From Okapia johnstoni (Eukaryota > Chordata > Mammalia > Artiodactyla > Giraffidae), in the NCBI GenBank assembly GCA_024291935.2, contig CM044311.1:26044001-26108000 (forward strand): a stretch of 64,000 nt of DNA, read 5' to 3'. The stretch's first letter is position 1. Every line of letters starts with the position of its first letter. A model generated the notes under the pieces. The model ran no database searches, was not told the origin of the DNA, and was given only the letters and a program-made list of their open reading frames with translations. Below are positions 45,374 through 57,402 of the stretch, piece by piece. Made by a program: the position numbers and the translations under genes.

Positions 45374-45992
45374 CAAGTCTGATGGTTAAGTTTGGCCTGA
45401 GTCATTTAGGCAGAAATATGCACACAGGAATGAAAAGAAAGATTATGACCTGTGTTAGTTTAGGTCCTTCAAGAATCAGGCCTCAAATCAGGGTTGGAAG
45501 TGCATGGAACTTCTTGGAGAAAATGCCTGTGAGGGAGAATGAAGAGAAATGGAACAAAGGAAGTTGAGAGAGGGCTCAGACAACTACACTGATCTGATTC
45601 CTATGAAGGAGAGAGGGAAGGAAGGCAGGAAAGGTGGGTGGAAAGAGTCTTGGACTGCAGTGGGGTTCAAGAACTTTTGGCCAAGCCAGTGGGGAGTCCT
45701 CAAGAGAAAAATCACCAGGTGAGGAAGGAGCCTACTTTATTTCCCTACCACATGGGGCCATTGACTGGGAGCAGCTCATGGGCAGCCTGACCTTGGAACT
45801 CACATGGTGTTGAATTCAGCTCACAGCACCTGGGAGTGTCCCCTAGATACCACGTAGACAGGGCTGTTTTTACAATTTTGAAAATATATGTAGTAAATTT
45901 GTGTAGGAGTTTGGAGTATTTCAGGATGGTGGGGGAGGAGAGGTGACTCATCAGGGAATAACTTCAGCCCAAACAACTGACATCTATATTGA
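45371..45992. other. Unassigned flank
   Basis: No feature recognised. Confidence 0.4.
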
Positions 45993-46198
45993 CAGCTTCC
46001 CTGGTAGCTCAGATGGTAAAGAATCTGCCTGCAATGCGAGAGACCGGGGTTTGATCTCTGGGTCAGAAAGATCCCCTGGAGAATGAAATGGCACCCCACT
46101 GCAGTGTTCTTGCCTGGAAAATCCCATGAACAGAGGAGCATGGTGGGCTACAGTCCATGGGGTCGCACAGAGTCAGACACAACTGAGTGACTAACACT
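45993..46198 (+). repeat. Bov-tA SINE
   Basis: Complete sense element, AGCTTCCCTGGTAGCTCAGA to GAGTGACTAACACTC. Confidence 0.93.
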
Positions 46199-46535
46199 CA
46201 TATATACACATGCACCAAAGACTTGCTAAGCTCATGTGTGCATCAAATCATGCAATATTTGCCATAACATTATGAAGTGCTATTTTAGACAGGACTGTTC
46301 CAATTGGACATGATGGAACTAAAATTAACTCGAGTGAAAAAAAAAAAGAACTTCTAGAAATTTACCTGCTCACCTAAGCAGGTTGTCTCAGATCTGTGAT
46401 TAGAGGGAGGCAAGTGAGGTAGGTGTAAAAACAGAGTAGGATCCTGTTTTTATTGAAAAAGTCAATATTCTTTTCCATTAGGAATTTTTTATATTAACTT
46501 TGATTCTTAGAAATATTATTTAAAATACTGGTTTT

Positions 46536-47402
46536 TAACGTTTATTTTTAATTGAAGGATAATTGCTCTACAATATTGTGTTGGTTTTGCTATACATCAA
46601 CATGAATCAGCCATAGGTATACACGTGTCCCCTCACTCTTGAACCTCCCTCCCAACCTCCCATCCCATCCCACTCCTCTAGGTCATCACAGACCACCACT
46701 GTGTGAGCCCCCTGTGTCATACAGCAAATTCCCACTGGCTATCTGTTTTACATATGGTAATATATACATCTCCATGCTACTCTCTCCATTTGTCCTACCC
46801 TCTCCTTTCTCCTACCGTATCCACAAGTCTCTTAGCTATGTCTGAATCTCTATTGATGCCCTGCAAATGCGTTCATCAGTATCATCTTTCTAGATTTCAT
46901 ATGTAGGCATAAATATATAATATTTGTTTTTCTCTTTCTGACTTACTTCACTCTGTATAAGCTCTAGTTTCATCCACCTCATTTTCAAACTGACTCAAAT
47001 GTGTTTCTCTTTATGGTTGAGTAACATTCCATTATATACATGTATAACAGCTTCTTTATCCATTCGTCTGTCGATGGACATCTAGGTTGCTTCCATGTCC
47101 TAGCTGTTGTGAGAAGTGCTGCAGTGAACACTGGGGTACATGTGTCTCTTTCAATTATGGTTTTCTCAGGGTATATGCCCAGTAGTCAGGTTGCTGGGTT
47201 ATAGGATAATTTTATTCCTAGCATTTTAAGGAATCTCTATATTGTCCTCCATAGTGGCTGTAGCAATTTACATTCCCATCAAGAATACAAGCGGGTTCCC
47301 TTTTCTCCACACCCTCTCGAGCATTTATTGTTTGTAGATTTTTTTGATGATTGCCATTCTGATCAGTGTGAGATGATACCTTATTGTAGTTTTGATTTGC
47401 AT
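46536..47402 (-). mobile_element. L1 LINE 3' end, diverged
   Basis: Antisense artiodactyl L1: 3'UTR ACAATATTGTGTTGGTTTTG at left, then the ORF2-end region (TCTGTCGATGGACATCTAGG, CTCCATAGTGGCTGTAGCAA). More decayed than the copy at 35155; 5' truncated at about 47402. Confidence 0.9.
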
Positions 47403-47725
47403 AAAATTCTGGTTTTTTGATTACTGAGTTTTGTTCGCATCCTCTTCAACTTTTGCTCCAGAGATGAGTGCCTCACTTGCCTCACCCTAGTCCTGACGTG
47501 ATTCAGGCATGGCTGAATCCAGAAGTTCAGATGAACACATCGTGACTTGGCTATATCGTTTGGCTCTGCTTTTTCTCAGTTTAGCCTTATTTTAGGTAGG
47601 CATTTTCTATTTGTGGCTTTTAGCACTCATAAGTTCAGAGGGAGAGATATCCTCTTAGATCTTTGAGAGGACTCTGCTTGAATCCATCTGAAACCTAGCA
47701 CATTCTGGAAGAATTTTGAATTGTA

Positions 47726-47805
47726 GCTGCTACTGCTAAGTCATTTCAGTCATGTCCAACTCTGTGTGACCCTATAGACGGCAGCCCACATACTCCAATC
47801 CATGA
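47726..47805 (-). repeat. Bov-A2 fragment
   Basis: GCTGCTACTGCTAAGTCATT to GACGGCAGCCCACATACTCC, only the 3' part. Confidence 0.8.
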
Positions 47806-48029
47806 AGTCATTTAATTTCTGGACTTTTATTGCCTTCTTGGAAGTTCAAATCTTTTTTTTAAAATCATGTTTTTAGTTTACAAAATTGTTCTCACTGGGA
47901 GGCAAAACCAGTTTTAACTAACTTCATATATTTACTAAGAGAGAAAACCAAAATATCTTTCACTGAGGTAGCTTTTTATGAAATAATATTTCTCTCTTTG
48001 TGCAATAATGATGTATCAAGGATCTTTTT

Positions 48030-48295
48030 GTTAACTGAAGAAAGCAAGGTACAAAACTGTCTATCATATACCATTATTTGTGTGAAATGTATATGAGTGT
48101 GTATATGCATATGATCATTATTTCTGAAAAATTATAGAAAAACACTGATGATAGGTATCACTTCTGAGGAGGATGGCTGGGCAGCTGGGAGACCATGGGA
48201 GAAAAACTAAGTTTTCATTGTATATTGTATAGTATCTTTTGAATTTTGAACCGTGTGTATACATTACCTATTCAGAAAATAAACTTTAAAAATAC
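48030..48295 (+). repeat. Ancient L1 3' fragment
   Basis: AGGTACAAAACTGTCTATCA, ATTATAGAAAAACACTGATG and GTATCTTTTGAATTTTGAAC follow old L1 3' sequence in sense. Confidence 0.55.
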
Positions 48296-48776
48296 CCTTT
48301 ATTCCCCTCAATAAGTATGTGATGGATATTATTATATACATTAGTAATAAATTAGGGAGCTGGACAGACAAGTTTTCTGTGCTCCTGGAGTAGATTACCA
48401 GGCCTTGATTTGGCAGGAAATGCAACTCATTATAAGATCCCTTGAGTGTAATATAGTCAAAACAGCATGGTTATGTCTTACTGTTCAGTTTTCATTTTTT
48501 CACTCCTAACTTCTTTTACCCAAAATGAGACCCATGCAGAAGTATACACCCAGGGATGCTAGAGTTTTTATAAAAGATGCCTGAGATTAAAGAAACGAAC
48601 AGAAAACCAGTGTTAGTTGATAATGGCAGTCTGTCCCGAGTAATAAATGGAAAGTAGATTTCTTTATTGACCCCTACCCCTAGTAATAAATATAGGTTGT
48701 TTTGTCAATAATATTAAAGGCTGTATGAGTCTTTAATAAACATTGGTACCGAGAATTCCTGGAGCACCTGGGTGTT
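48296..48776. other. Unassigned flank
   Basis: AT-rich with several TAATAAA words; nothing recognised. Confidence 0.4.
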
Positions 48777-48777
48777 G

Positions 48778-48985
48778 AGGCTTCCCTAGTGGCTCAGACA
48801 ATAAAGAATCTGCTTGCAATGCAGGAGACCCAAGTTTGATCCCCGGGTCAGGAAGATCCCCCAGAGAAGGAAATGGCAACCCACTCCAGTATTCTTGCCT
48901 GGAGAAGTCCAGGGACAGAGGAGCCTAGTGGGCTACAGTCCATGGGGTCACAAAGAGTTGGACAAAACTGAGCAACTAACACTGA
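48778..48985 (+). repeat. Bov-tA SINE
   Basis: Complete sense element, GGCTTCCCTAGTGGCTCAGA to GAGCAACTAACACTGA. Confidence 0.93.
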
Positions 48986-49141
48986 GTGTTGGGTCAAAGA
49001 GGAGGTATACCAATTTCACAAAGCCTCATGTTCTAGGGACCAAAGAGTTAAGAGGACCTCAGGTTACCATGGTGGGAGGTGATTCTCTAGCTACATGGGA
49101 GCATAACTGCCTCCATTAATTTTGTAGGGTCCCTCCTTACT

Positions 49142-49280
49142 TCTCTGGAAAAGGAAATGGCAACCCACTCCAGTGTTCTTGCCTGGAGAAACCTAGGGAC
49201 AGAGGAGCCTGGTGGGCTGCTGTCTATGGGGTTGCACAGAGTCGGACACCACTGATGTGACTTAGCAGCAGCAGCAGCAG
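49142..49280 (+). repeat. Bov-A unit (5'-truncated Bov-A2)
   Basis: Single A unit with a (GCA)n tail, flanked by CTCCTTACT at 49133-49141 and 49281-49289. Confidence 0.92.
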
Positions 49281-49289
49281 CTCCTTACT

Positions 49290-49598
49290 GCTCTAGGAGG
49301 CAGTAGGTGGTCATGACAGTGATAGCAGAGCTAAGTGAGGTGATGGCAATGCTTGCTTCTTCAGCTAGGAGACCTTGAGAAGCACTGGAAAAAACAGTGA
49401 CTCAGTGATAATGAGTAGAAATACCTCCTCTTTACTTCCATACTATACTCTATTAGGTCCAGTTTCTGGCATTTAAAGCTTCAATTACAGAATCTACTCA
49501 GTGAATGTATCAATTCCTGGAGGAGCTTAAGGGCAAATGGTAATTGACTTCTATGAACATGGTAATAGCAACACAATTTTCAGAGTCTGTACCTAATT
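49290..49598. other. Unassigned flank
   Basis: No feature recognised. Confidence 0.4.
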
Positions 49599-49611
49599 AG
49601 GTCAAAATCTG

Positions 49612-49832
49612 GGCTTCCCTGGTGGCTCAGTGGTTAAAGAATCCACCTGCCAAGGCCGGAGACATGGGTTTGATCCCTGGATTGGGAAGATCCCCTGGAG
49701 AAGGAAATGGCTATCCACTCCAGGATTCTTGCCTGGAGAATTCCATGGACAGAGGGTCCTAGGGGGCCGCAGTTCACGGGGTAGCAAAGAGTCAGATGTG
49801 ACTTAGCGACTAAACAACAACAAACAACATAA
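49612..49832 (+). repeat. Bov-tA SINE with perfect target duplication
   Basis: AGGTCAAAATCTG at 49599-49611 and 49833-49845 flanks a complete sense element with a (CAA)n tail. Confidence 0.96.
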
Positions 49833-49845
49833 AGGTCAAAATCTG

Positions 49846-50471
49846 CCATGCTACCAGAATCAGTGTCCGAAGCTGGTGAGGGGCTATCTGGATGTGCAGG
49901 AACCACAGGACCAGATGAAAATTCCATTACCAAAGGTAAGAGAAGGTGCGGTCATGCTGCCAGGTCACCCATCAAATAAAGAACTGCTCAGCTGCTGTGT
50001 GGCTAGATTGCTTTCTTCTGGTGATTTCTTCCCCGGGCCACTTCCCTTATAAGCCTGGAAGAAACAGTTTTTCTGCCTTCATCTGTATCTTTTTTTTAAA
50101 ATATCATAGACTTTGCTAATCTGAACACAATTGCTGTTAGGTTGGTTATTCAAGTCTGTCTGGACTTGTTAGATGAAGTATATTTAATTTCAGTGTTTCC
50201 TCCACTTATGGTTTTAAATCACCATAGGTTATTCTCCAACGTCTATGTGACTGTATCAGAGAACTTCAGACACAGAGAAGAGCCAAGAGATCCATCCATC
50301 TTACTCATTTTGCTTATGTGGATGCTTAGGTTCGGACAAAAAGAGGTATTAACTTATTCCTATTCAAAGGGAAATTATTTTGCTAAAATTAGTTGACAGT
50401 TTGGAAAAATACATTTAGTTAATTCCCTTTACAGAAATATATGCAAATGGATTAAAGAAGTAGGAGAAAAA
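49846..50471. other. Unassigned flank
   Basis: No feature recognised. Confidence 0.4.
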
Positions 50472-50800
50472 TCGGGTTTTCCTTGGCAGTCCAGTGGTTA
50501 AGAATCCACCTTGAAATTCAAGTGACACCAGTTCAATGCTTGGTCCGAGAAGATCCCTCATGCCGAGGAAGAACTAAGCCCATGTGCCACATCTACTGAG
50601 CACATGCTCCGGAGCCCACGAGCTGCAACTACTGAAGCCCAAGCACCCAGAACCCAGGCTCTGCAACAAAAGTAGCCACCTGAAAGAGAAGCCGGTGCAC
50701 TGTGACAAAAAGTAGGCCCCGTTCGCCACAACCAGAGAAAAGGCTGCTGGCAGCAATGAAGACAGAGCACAGCCCCAAATAAAATAAATAAATATTCTAA
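50472..50800 (+). repeat. CHR-type SINE, long form
   Basis: TTTTCCTTGGCAGTCCAGTG head, extended CHR body (CTGCAACTACTGAAGCCCAA), and an (AAAT)n tail at 50776-50793. Confidence 0.9.
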
Positions 50801-50808
50801 AAAGTAAA

Positions 50809-50810
<2 letters not shown>

Positions 50811-50839
<29 letters not shown>

Positions 50840-50840
50840 T
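50811..50840. repeat. (TA)n microsatellite
   Basis: 30-bp TA-rich run with one C interruption, next to the CHR tail. Confidence 0.9.
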
Positions 50841-51289
50841 TGTGTGATTGGGTGTGTGTACACATGCATGTTATAGACTAGAGAAGATCTCTACTATCTG
50901 TGGTAAATTATTTTGAAATATCAATATGGAAAAGTGCACGGATCATAAGTGTGCTGGTTAAATTTGCACTGAGTGAGCAGTTCTGTGTAATGACATAAAA
51001 CCAAAGGAAGGAAACATAAGGGGAATATTGATAAGGTTGACAGCACAAATAATTTAAGACATCTGTATGTCAAAAAAATGTCAAAATTATCAGAGAAAAT
51101 GATAAACTGGGAAAAAGTTTGCAAATATATGACAAGGATAATTACTTTAATGTTTATGTTTTCAGAGTAAAAATATCATTAAGAAACTTTAATACTTCAA
51201 ATAAAATGGTATACACAGAAAGCAATTAAATATATGAAAAAGAAAAAAAGAGAGACCCCTCTTTAATAACTAAAGAAATTGGCAGTATT

Positions 51290-52020
51290 GAAAAACATAC
51301 AACACTCCATGATGGAAGGTGCTGGAAATAGACATTTCTTATAATACTATACAAGGACTTTCAGGTAAATGTGTAGTGAAAGGTAGTGGTGGTTGGCTGT
51401 GTGCAATTTGCAGTACGTATCCGGAACCTGAACACGTATAGATACTTAAGCTCAAAAATTCTACTTCTAGAAATTTGCTTGGAGTTAATAATAGTAAAAC
51501 ATAAGTAATAATTTAAAATGTCTAAAAATAGGGATTGGTTAAACAGAAGAGCTATATGATATGATCTTCTTCAACCATTAAAAAAAATCATAGGGAATTC
51601 CCTGGTAGTTCAAAGGTTAGGGCTCCGTGCTTTCACTGCCGAGGGTCTGGGTTCGATCCCTGGTCAGGGAATGAATATCCCCACAAGCTTCACAGAGTGG
51701 CCAATAAATCAATAAGCAACTATAAAATATCACAAAAGGATATTGAATAACATGAAAAAATTTGCAATACAGTAAGTGAAGACATCAAACTGTAAAACTG
51801 AATGTATACTCAGAACTCAGTTTTTTAAATAAATTAGGTACACATATATATATGCTGAAAAAATACTAGTAGATATTACATCAAAATGTGGAGTGGTTTA
51901 TATCGGAATTTTAAAATGTGGATGATTTTAAGTTTTCTCTGTGCTCCTCTATATTTTCCAGATTTTCAGTAGAGGGCATTAATTTTGTAATCAGAAAAAA
52001 TATTATAGGTAATAAAAATA
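51290..52020 (+). repeat. Ancient L1 (L1M-type) 3' fragment split by a CHR SINE
   Basis: ATAGGGATTGGTTAAACAGA, CTTCAACCATTAAAAAAAAT, then after the SINE TTGAATAACATGAAAAAATT and CTCTATATTTTCCAGATTTT follow the 3' end of an old L1 in sense. Confidence 0.65.
51595..51712 (+). repeat. CHR-type SINE
   Basis: GGGAATTCCCTGGTAGTTCA head and GGGTTCGATCCCTGGTCAGG B-box region, short 3' part; inserted in the L1 fragment. Confidence 0.85.
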
Positions 52021-52391
52021 ATTTTAAAGTGTTTTATAGTGTGATTGTATAATGTCAATATCCTAGGCAGTAAAGATTCCCATTTGTGTGCTAGATGCAC
52101 ACCAGAAGAAATAAAAACACTGACTCATTTTTTTCTTTGTCTAAGTGTTAAGAAATTTCCTACTCATGTTTAAAGATGTACATGTTATGATTGCCTCTCT
52201 GTGGTGAAATCCAGGATCCTAACAAGCATTCTGCATACATCGGGATTAATCAACAATAACCACTAATAAACAACCAAGGTATTAGTTTTGACAACCATAA
52301 AGAGACTCTCCAAGAACACTAACTAGATAAAACACTGAATTACCAGATGTATCCAATTACTATGATAATGTCTCAGAATTGTTTGAAGGGT
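52021..52391. other. Unassigned flank
   Basis: No feature recognised. Confidence 0.4.
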
Positions 52392-52401
52392 TTCCCTAAA
52401 T

Positions 52402-52611
52402 CTGTTGTTTAGTCACTAAGTCATGTCCAACTCTTTTGCAACCCCATGGGCTATACCTCACCGGGCTCCTTTGTCCATGGGAATTCTCCAGGCAAGACTA
52501 CTGCAGTGGGTAGCCATTTCCTTCTCCAGGGGATCTTCCTGACCTAGGGATCGAACCCATATCTCCTGAATTGTAGGCGAATTCATTACCCCTGAGCTGC
52601 CTGGGAAGTCC
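52402..52611 (-). repeat. Bov-tA SINE
   Basis: Antisense element flanked by TTCCCTAAAT (52392-52401) and TTCCCTCAAT (52612-52621). Confidence 0.92.
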
Positions 52612-52621
52612 TTCCCTCAAT

Positions 52622-53474
52622 TACAAAAATATAAATATTAAGCTTTTACTGACTTGCCAAATGAGATTATCTGCCAAATTTATGCCCTGGAAGATATTAT
52701 ATAAATATTTTCTTCCTTTTCTTATGCAAAAATGTTACCACTCCCTCCTCGTACCAGTAGAGATGGAGGTATTTATTTCATTGTCCTTTTGAATGCTAGG
52801 AGGACATGAGTGATGCCCAGAAGAAAGGTAAAAAGAAGGATTTCGTTTAAAGCCAGCTTCTGAGGGAAACCATTTCCATCAGGAGCCCAAGGATCTTAAA
52901 GGGAGAGATAAATACTTCAATCCTTGCCCCACACCCCCCATCCCGAGTTTTCTCCCTGAGGTTTGATTTCAGGTAGATTCATAGATTTGGATGAGGGTGG
53001 TCCCAACCAGGGCCCAGGTGCAAATAATGCAGCAGGGCCTCCGAAATAAGACGTGGGAACAAGGAGCTGCCTTGGACACTAAACAAACAGAAGTAGGGCA
53101 TCTGAGGGGCTCACCCCACTGACTGTCCTGAGCCGGCTCTTCTGGGGGCCTTCTGCTCCTTGAGTTGCTGTTATTGTGAATGGAAGAGCTGACCTCTTGA
53201 ACTCTCACTGGAGATTCTGGCCTCTGAAGGAATGCCTGCCCTTGAGGACCTACTGAGAATGCCAAAGGGCTCTGTGCTAGCAGCTCTAACTCTAGGAATC
53301 TTAACTTGGGTGTTCTGGACAGAAACTCTGATGATGGGAGCAATCCTCACTCCCTTGCAGTAATAAACTCTTAGAACTGGTCAAGAGTCACTGCTGCCCT
53401 GGGTCCCACACTGGGGAGGGCCACACATGTCACAAAAATATCCACAAAAATTTTTTAAAAGAACATATGGGTAC
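52622..53474. other. Unassigned flank
   Basis: Includes a 124-codon minus-strand open frame (53343-52969) with no recognised family signature and no splice context that I can support. Nothing else is seen. Confidence 0.4.
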
Positions 53475-53850
53475 CTGCTATGGATGGCATATCTGTGTCC
53501 TCCCAAATTCATATGCTGAAACCCTAGCCCCCAGTGTGATGGTATGTAGCATCAGATCTTTGTGAGACTTCCTAGGTGGCTCAGTGGTTAAGAATCCACT
53601 GCCAGTGCAGGAGCTGCAGGAGACTTGGATTCGATCCTTGGGTTGGGAAGATCCCCTGGAGGAGGAAATGGCAACCCACTCCAGTATTCTTGCCTGGAGA
53701 ATCCCATGGACGGAGGATCCTGGCAGGCAACAGTTCATGGGGTCACAAAATGTCAGACACCACTGAAGTGACTAAGTACACACATGCATGTACTTTGGGA
53801 AGCACTGGGGTTAAATTAGGTCCTGAGAGTGCTGCCTACTGAACTAGGGT
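53475..53850 (+). mobile_element. MaLR LTR fragment split by a Bov-tA
   Basis: CAAATTCATATGCTGAAACC and CCCAGTGTGATGGTATGTAG before, and TTTGGGAAGCACTGGGGTTA after, the SINE fit the 5' part of an MST/MLT1 LTR in sense. Confidence 0.65.
53568..53790 (+). repeat. Bov-tA SINE inserted in MaLR LTR
   Basis: Complete sense element with a small duplication in the head (GGAGCTGCAGGAGACTTGGA). Confidence 0.92.
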
Positions 53851-53922
53851 GAACTGCCTACTGAACCTACTGAAACTAGGTTCATTTTTGACATGCAGCA
53901 AGCCAAAACACTGAGATGCCAA

Positions 53923-54131
53923 AAGTGAAGTGAAACTGTTAGTTGCTTAGTTGTGTCCGGCTCTTTGCGATTCCATGGATTGTAGAACACCAGGCTCCTC
54001 TGTCCATGGAATTCTCTAGGCAAGAAGACTGGATTAGGTAGCCATTCCCTTCTCCAGGGGATCTTCCAGACCCAAAGATCAAACCCTGGTCTCCTGCACT
54101 GCAGGCAGATTCTTTACTGTCTGAGCCACCA
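53923..54131 (-). repeat. Bov-tA SINE with target duplication
   Basis: GAGATGCCAA at 53913-53922 and 54132-54141 flanks a complete antisense element. Confidence 0.93.
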
Positions 54132-54277
54132 GAGATGCCAATGTTTGCAACCAAAAGAGGATTTATCCTCAAGGCAGCCAAACCCAAATGAGGAGACAGG
54201 AGAGAAAGTCTCAGATCCACTTCCTTCAAGGCAAGGAGCTTGAGGTATTTTGGGGGTAAAAAATAATGAGGCAGGGG

Positions 54278-54392
54278 CCTTCCCTGGTGGTCCAGTGGCT
54301 AAGACTCCACGTTCTTAATGCAGTGGGCTGGAGTTTGATCCCACGTACCGCAACAAAGACCCGATACAGCCAAATAAATAAATAAATAAAAG
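54278..54392 (+). repeat. CHR-type SINE
   Basis: GGCCTTCCCTGGTGGTCCAG head, short body, (AAAT)n tail at 54373-54390. Confidence 0.88.
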
Positions 54393-54529
54393 AAAACGCT
54401 CAGTTTTAGAAAAATACTGAAGCAGGGCTATCTGAGGCCTGGGGAGCATGGGGGCATGGGAAAGGTGATTGGAACAGGTGTGGCAATTGTTATTGTGCGC
54501 AGGTGTAACTAAGCTACAGGCCTGAGGAC

Positions 54530-54625
54530 TTTAAAAAGGGGAGGCATTCAGCATCATCTGTGGGTGGAGCTCTAGTCCCCTGACGTCACGAGGTCACGGA
54601 ACAGACACTTGCGCATGCCCAGTTG
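54530..54625 (+). promoter_or_regulatory. Promoter-like motif cluster (CRE, NRF1-like)
   Basis: A full CRE palindrome TGACGTCA at 54581-54588, an NRF1-like TGCGCATGCCC at 54610-54620 and a TATA-like TTTAAAAAGG near 54531 lie within about 90 bp. The stretch has several CpGs in an otherwise CpG-poor region. No transcript or coding exon is recognisable next to it. It could be a cryptic or non-coding promoter, or part of an LTR. Confidence 0.35.
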
Positions 54626-54680
54626 GAGGGTTGGTGGTCCTATCCAGTCTCAACCAGCTCAGTTCCAACTAGACACAGCT

Positions 54681-54960
54681 GACTGCTGCTGCTGCTAAGT
54701 CACTTCAGTCGTGTCCGACTCTGTGCGACCCCATAGACGGCAGCCCACCAAGCTCCGCCGTCCCTGGGATTCTCCAGGCAAGAATACTGGAGTGGGTTGC
54801 CGTTTCCTTCTCCAGTGCATGAAAGGGAAGAGTGAAAGTGAAGTCGCTCAGTCGTGTCCGACTCTTAGCGACCCCATGGACTGCAGCCTACCAGGCTCCT
54901 CCATCCATGGGATTTTCCAGGCAAGAGTACTGGAGTGGGGTGCCATTGCCTTCTCCGACT
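54681..54960 (-). repeat. Bov-A2 SINE
   Basis: Dimeric antisense element beginning with (CTG)n and ending GCCATTGCCTTCTCCGACTG. Confidence 0.94.
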
Positions 54961-55049
54961 GCAGATGCCTTCAAAACAACTCGGGCAAGCATCGTATTGT
55001 TTCAGCTACCTGCCTCTTGGAGGATGTACAAGTCTCAAAATGACCTTGA

Positions 55050-55265
55050 TGCGTAAAGGCAGGGGAAATGGCAATGGGATGAATGCCCTTATAAAAACAA
55101 GAGGAGAAATTAATGTCTGTGCATGCACCAAGGAAGGCTAGGTGAGGACCTAAACGTGCTGGCACCCTCAGCTAAGATTTCCAGCCTCTAGAATGGGGAG
55201 AAATACACGTTTGTTTTTCATGCCTGCCCAATTTGAGATACACTGGTGTAGCAGCCTGAACTGCC
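55050..55265 (+). mobile_element. MaLR LTR 3' fragment
   Basis: AATGCCCTTATAAAAACAAG, GTGCTGGCACCCTCAGCTAA, TTTCCAGCCTCTAGAATGGG and GTAGCAGCCTGAAC occur in MST/MLT1 sense order. Confidence 0.65.
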
Positions 55266-55779
55266 CAAGACAGCATCTTTATCATTATCATGGGCATGAG
55301 GTTCCATGAGGTCTGTGACCCTAAATTCACTCCGGTGGCTGACTTCGTTCAGGCTCCAGGGAGATACTTCTGCCTCCTCTCCTTGAAACTGAAGACCACC
55401 TGTGATCAAACTGAAGACTTGAGGCCTGCTGCTGTCAGTGTCAGGAAAACACCCTGCCTTACGGTGTGAGGAGGAGTCGCAGAACAGGAATGCCAGGTAA
55501 GAGACAGGACAGATTCTCAGGTCCTTCCCTTCAGATTGTGTGAATGCAGTAGATCCTTGCTTAATGCACGTGTCAATTTCCAGTTACTGGGGAGCTTCTG
55601 CTTTCTTGCTTCTGTTCATGTTCCCATATGGTGTTCACATGGTATTTGGAAGAGTGGCAAGTGAGGTTGAAGAATTCGTGTTACTCATACCAGTGCATAC
55701 ATATGTCTGGACATACTGACATGGGATAATGATTCCTTATGTTGGCAACTTGACAGACAGTGAATGCTAGAATTAGGCT
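55266..55779. other. Unassigned flank
   Basis: No feature recognised. Confidence 0.4.
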
Positions 55780-55789
55780 TAGTTTCAGT

Positions 55790-57402
55790 ACAGTTCAGTT
55801 CAGTTCAGTTGCTCAGCTGTGTCCGATTCTTTGCGACCCCATGGACTGTAGCAAGCCAGGCTTCCCTGTCCCTAACAACCCCTGGAGCTTGTGCAAACTT
55901 ATGTCCATCGAGTTGGTGATGCCATCCAACCATCTCATCCTCTGTTTTCCCTTTCTCCTCCTGCCTTCAATGTTTCCCAGCATCAGGGTCTTTTCCAGTG
56001 AGTCAGTTCTTCACATCAAGTGGTAAAAGTATTGGAGCTTCAGCTTCAGCATCGGTCCTTCCAGTGAATATTCAGTACTTATTTCCTTTAGGATTGACTG
56101 GTTGGATCTCCTTGCAGTTCAAGGGAGTCTTTTCCAACACCACAGTTCAAAAGCATCAATTCTTCAGCACTCAGCTTCCTTTATAGTCCAACTTCACATC
56201 CATACATGACTATTGGAAAAACCATAGCCTTGACTAGATGGATCTTTGTTGGCAAAGTAATGTCTCTGCTTTTTAATATGCTGTCTAGATTTGTCATAGC
56301 TTTTCTTCCAAGGAGCAAGTGTCTTTTAATTTCATGACTGCAGTCACCATCTGCAGTGATTTTGGAGCTCCCCCAAAAAAAGTCTGTCATGGTTTCCATT
56401 GTTTCCCCATCTACTTGCCATGAAGTGATGGGACCGGATGCCATAATCTTGGTTTTCTGAATGTTGAGTTTTAAGCCAACTTTTTCACTCTCCTCTTTCA
56501 CTTTCATCAAGAGGCTCTTTAGTTCTTCTAAGGGTGGTATCATCTGTGCATCTGAGATAATTGATATTTCTCCCAGCAATCTTGATTCCAGCTTGTGCTT
56601 CATCCAGCCCAGCATTTCACATGATGTACTCCGCATATAAGTTAAATAAGCAGGGTGACAATATACAGCCTTGATGGACTCCTTTCCCGATTTGAAACTC
56701 GTCTGTTGTTCCATGTTCAGTTCTAACTGTTGTTTCTTGACCTGCATACAGATTTATCAGGAGGCAGGTAAGGTAGTCTGATATTCCCATCTCTTTAAGA
56801 ATTTTCCTCAGTTTGTTGTGATCCACACAGTCAAAGGCTTTGACGTAGTCAATAAAGCGAAAGCAGATGTTTTTCTGGAACCCTCTTGCTTTTTCGATGA
56901 TTCAGCGAATGTTGGCAATTTGATCTCTGGTTCCTCTGCCTGTTTGAAATCCAGCTTGAACATCTGGAAGTTCACGGTTCATGTATTGCTGAAGCCTGGC
57001 TTGGAGAATTTTGAGCATTACCTTGCTAGCATGTGAGATGAGTGCAATTGTGCGGTAGTTTGAACATTCTTTGGCATTGCTTTTCTTTGGGATTGGAATG
57101 AAAACTGACCTTTTCCAGTCCTGTGGCCACTGCTAAGTTTTCCAAATTTGCTGACATAATGAGTGCTGCGCTTTCATAGCGTCATCTTTGAGGATTTGAA
57201 ATAGCTCAAGTGGAATTCCATCACCTCCACTAGCTTTGTTCGTAGTGATACTTCCTAAGGCCCACTTGACTTCACATTCCAGAATGTTTGGCTCTAGGTG
57301 GGTGATCAGACCATGGTGCTTATCTGGGTCATGAAGATCTTTTTTGTATAGTTCTGTGTATTCTTGCCACCTCTTAATATCTTCTGCTTCTGTTAGGTCC
57401 AT
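55790..57402 (-). mobile_element. BovB (RTE) LINE, 1.6 kb, 5'-truncated
   Basis: Continuous antisense BovB. The 3' end with (GTTCA) repeats is at 55790-55810, then the RT C-terminal region (56747-56181), RT core (CVDHNKL homologue at 56820) and pre-RT region with RWQEYTELYKKDLHDPD (57402-57133). It is interrupted by several frameshifts. Flanks TAGTTTCAGTACAGT (55780-55794) and TAGTTTAAAACAGT (57402-57415) may be a diverged target duplication. It is the longest uninverted copy here and lacks the endonuclease. Confidence 0.93.
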
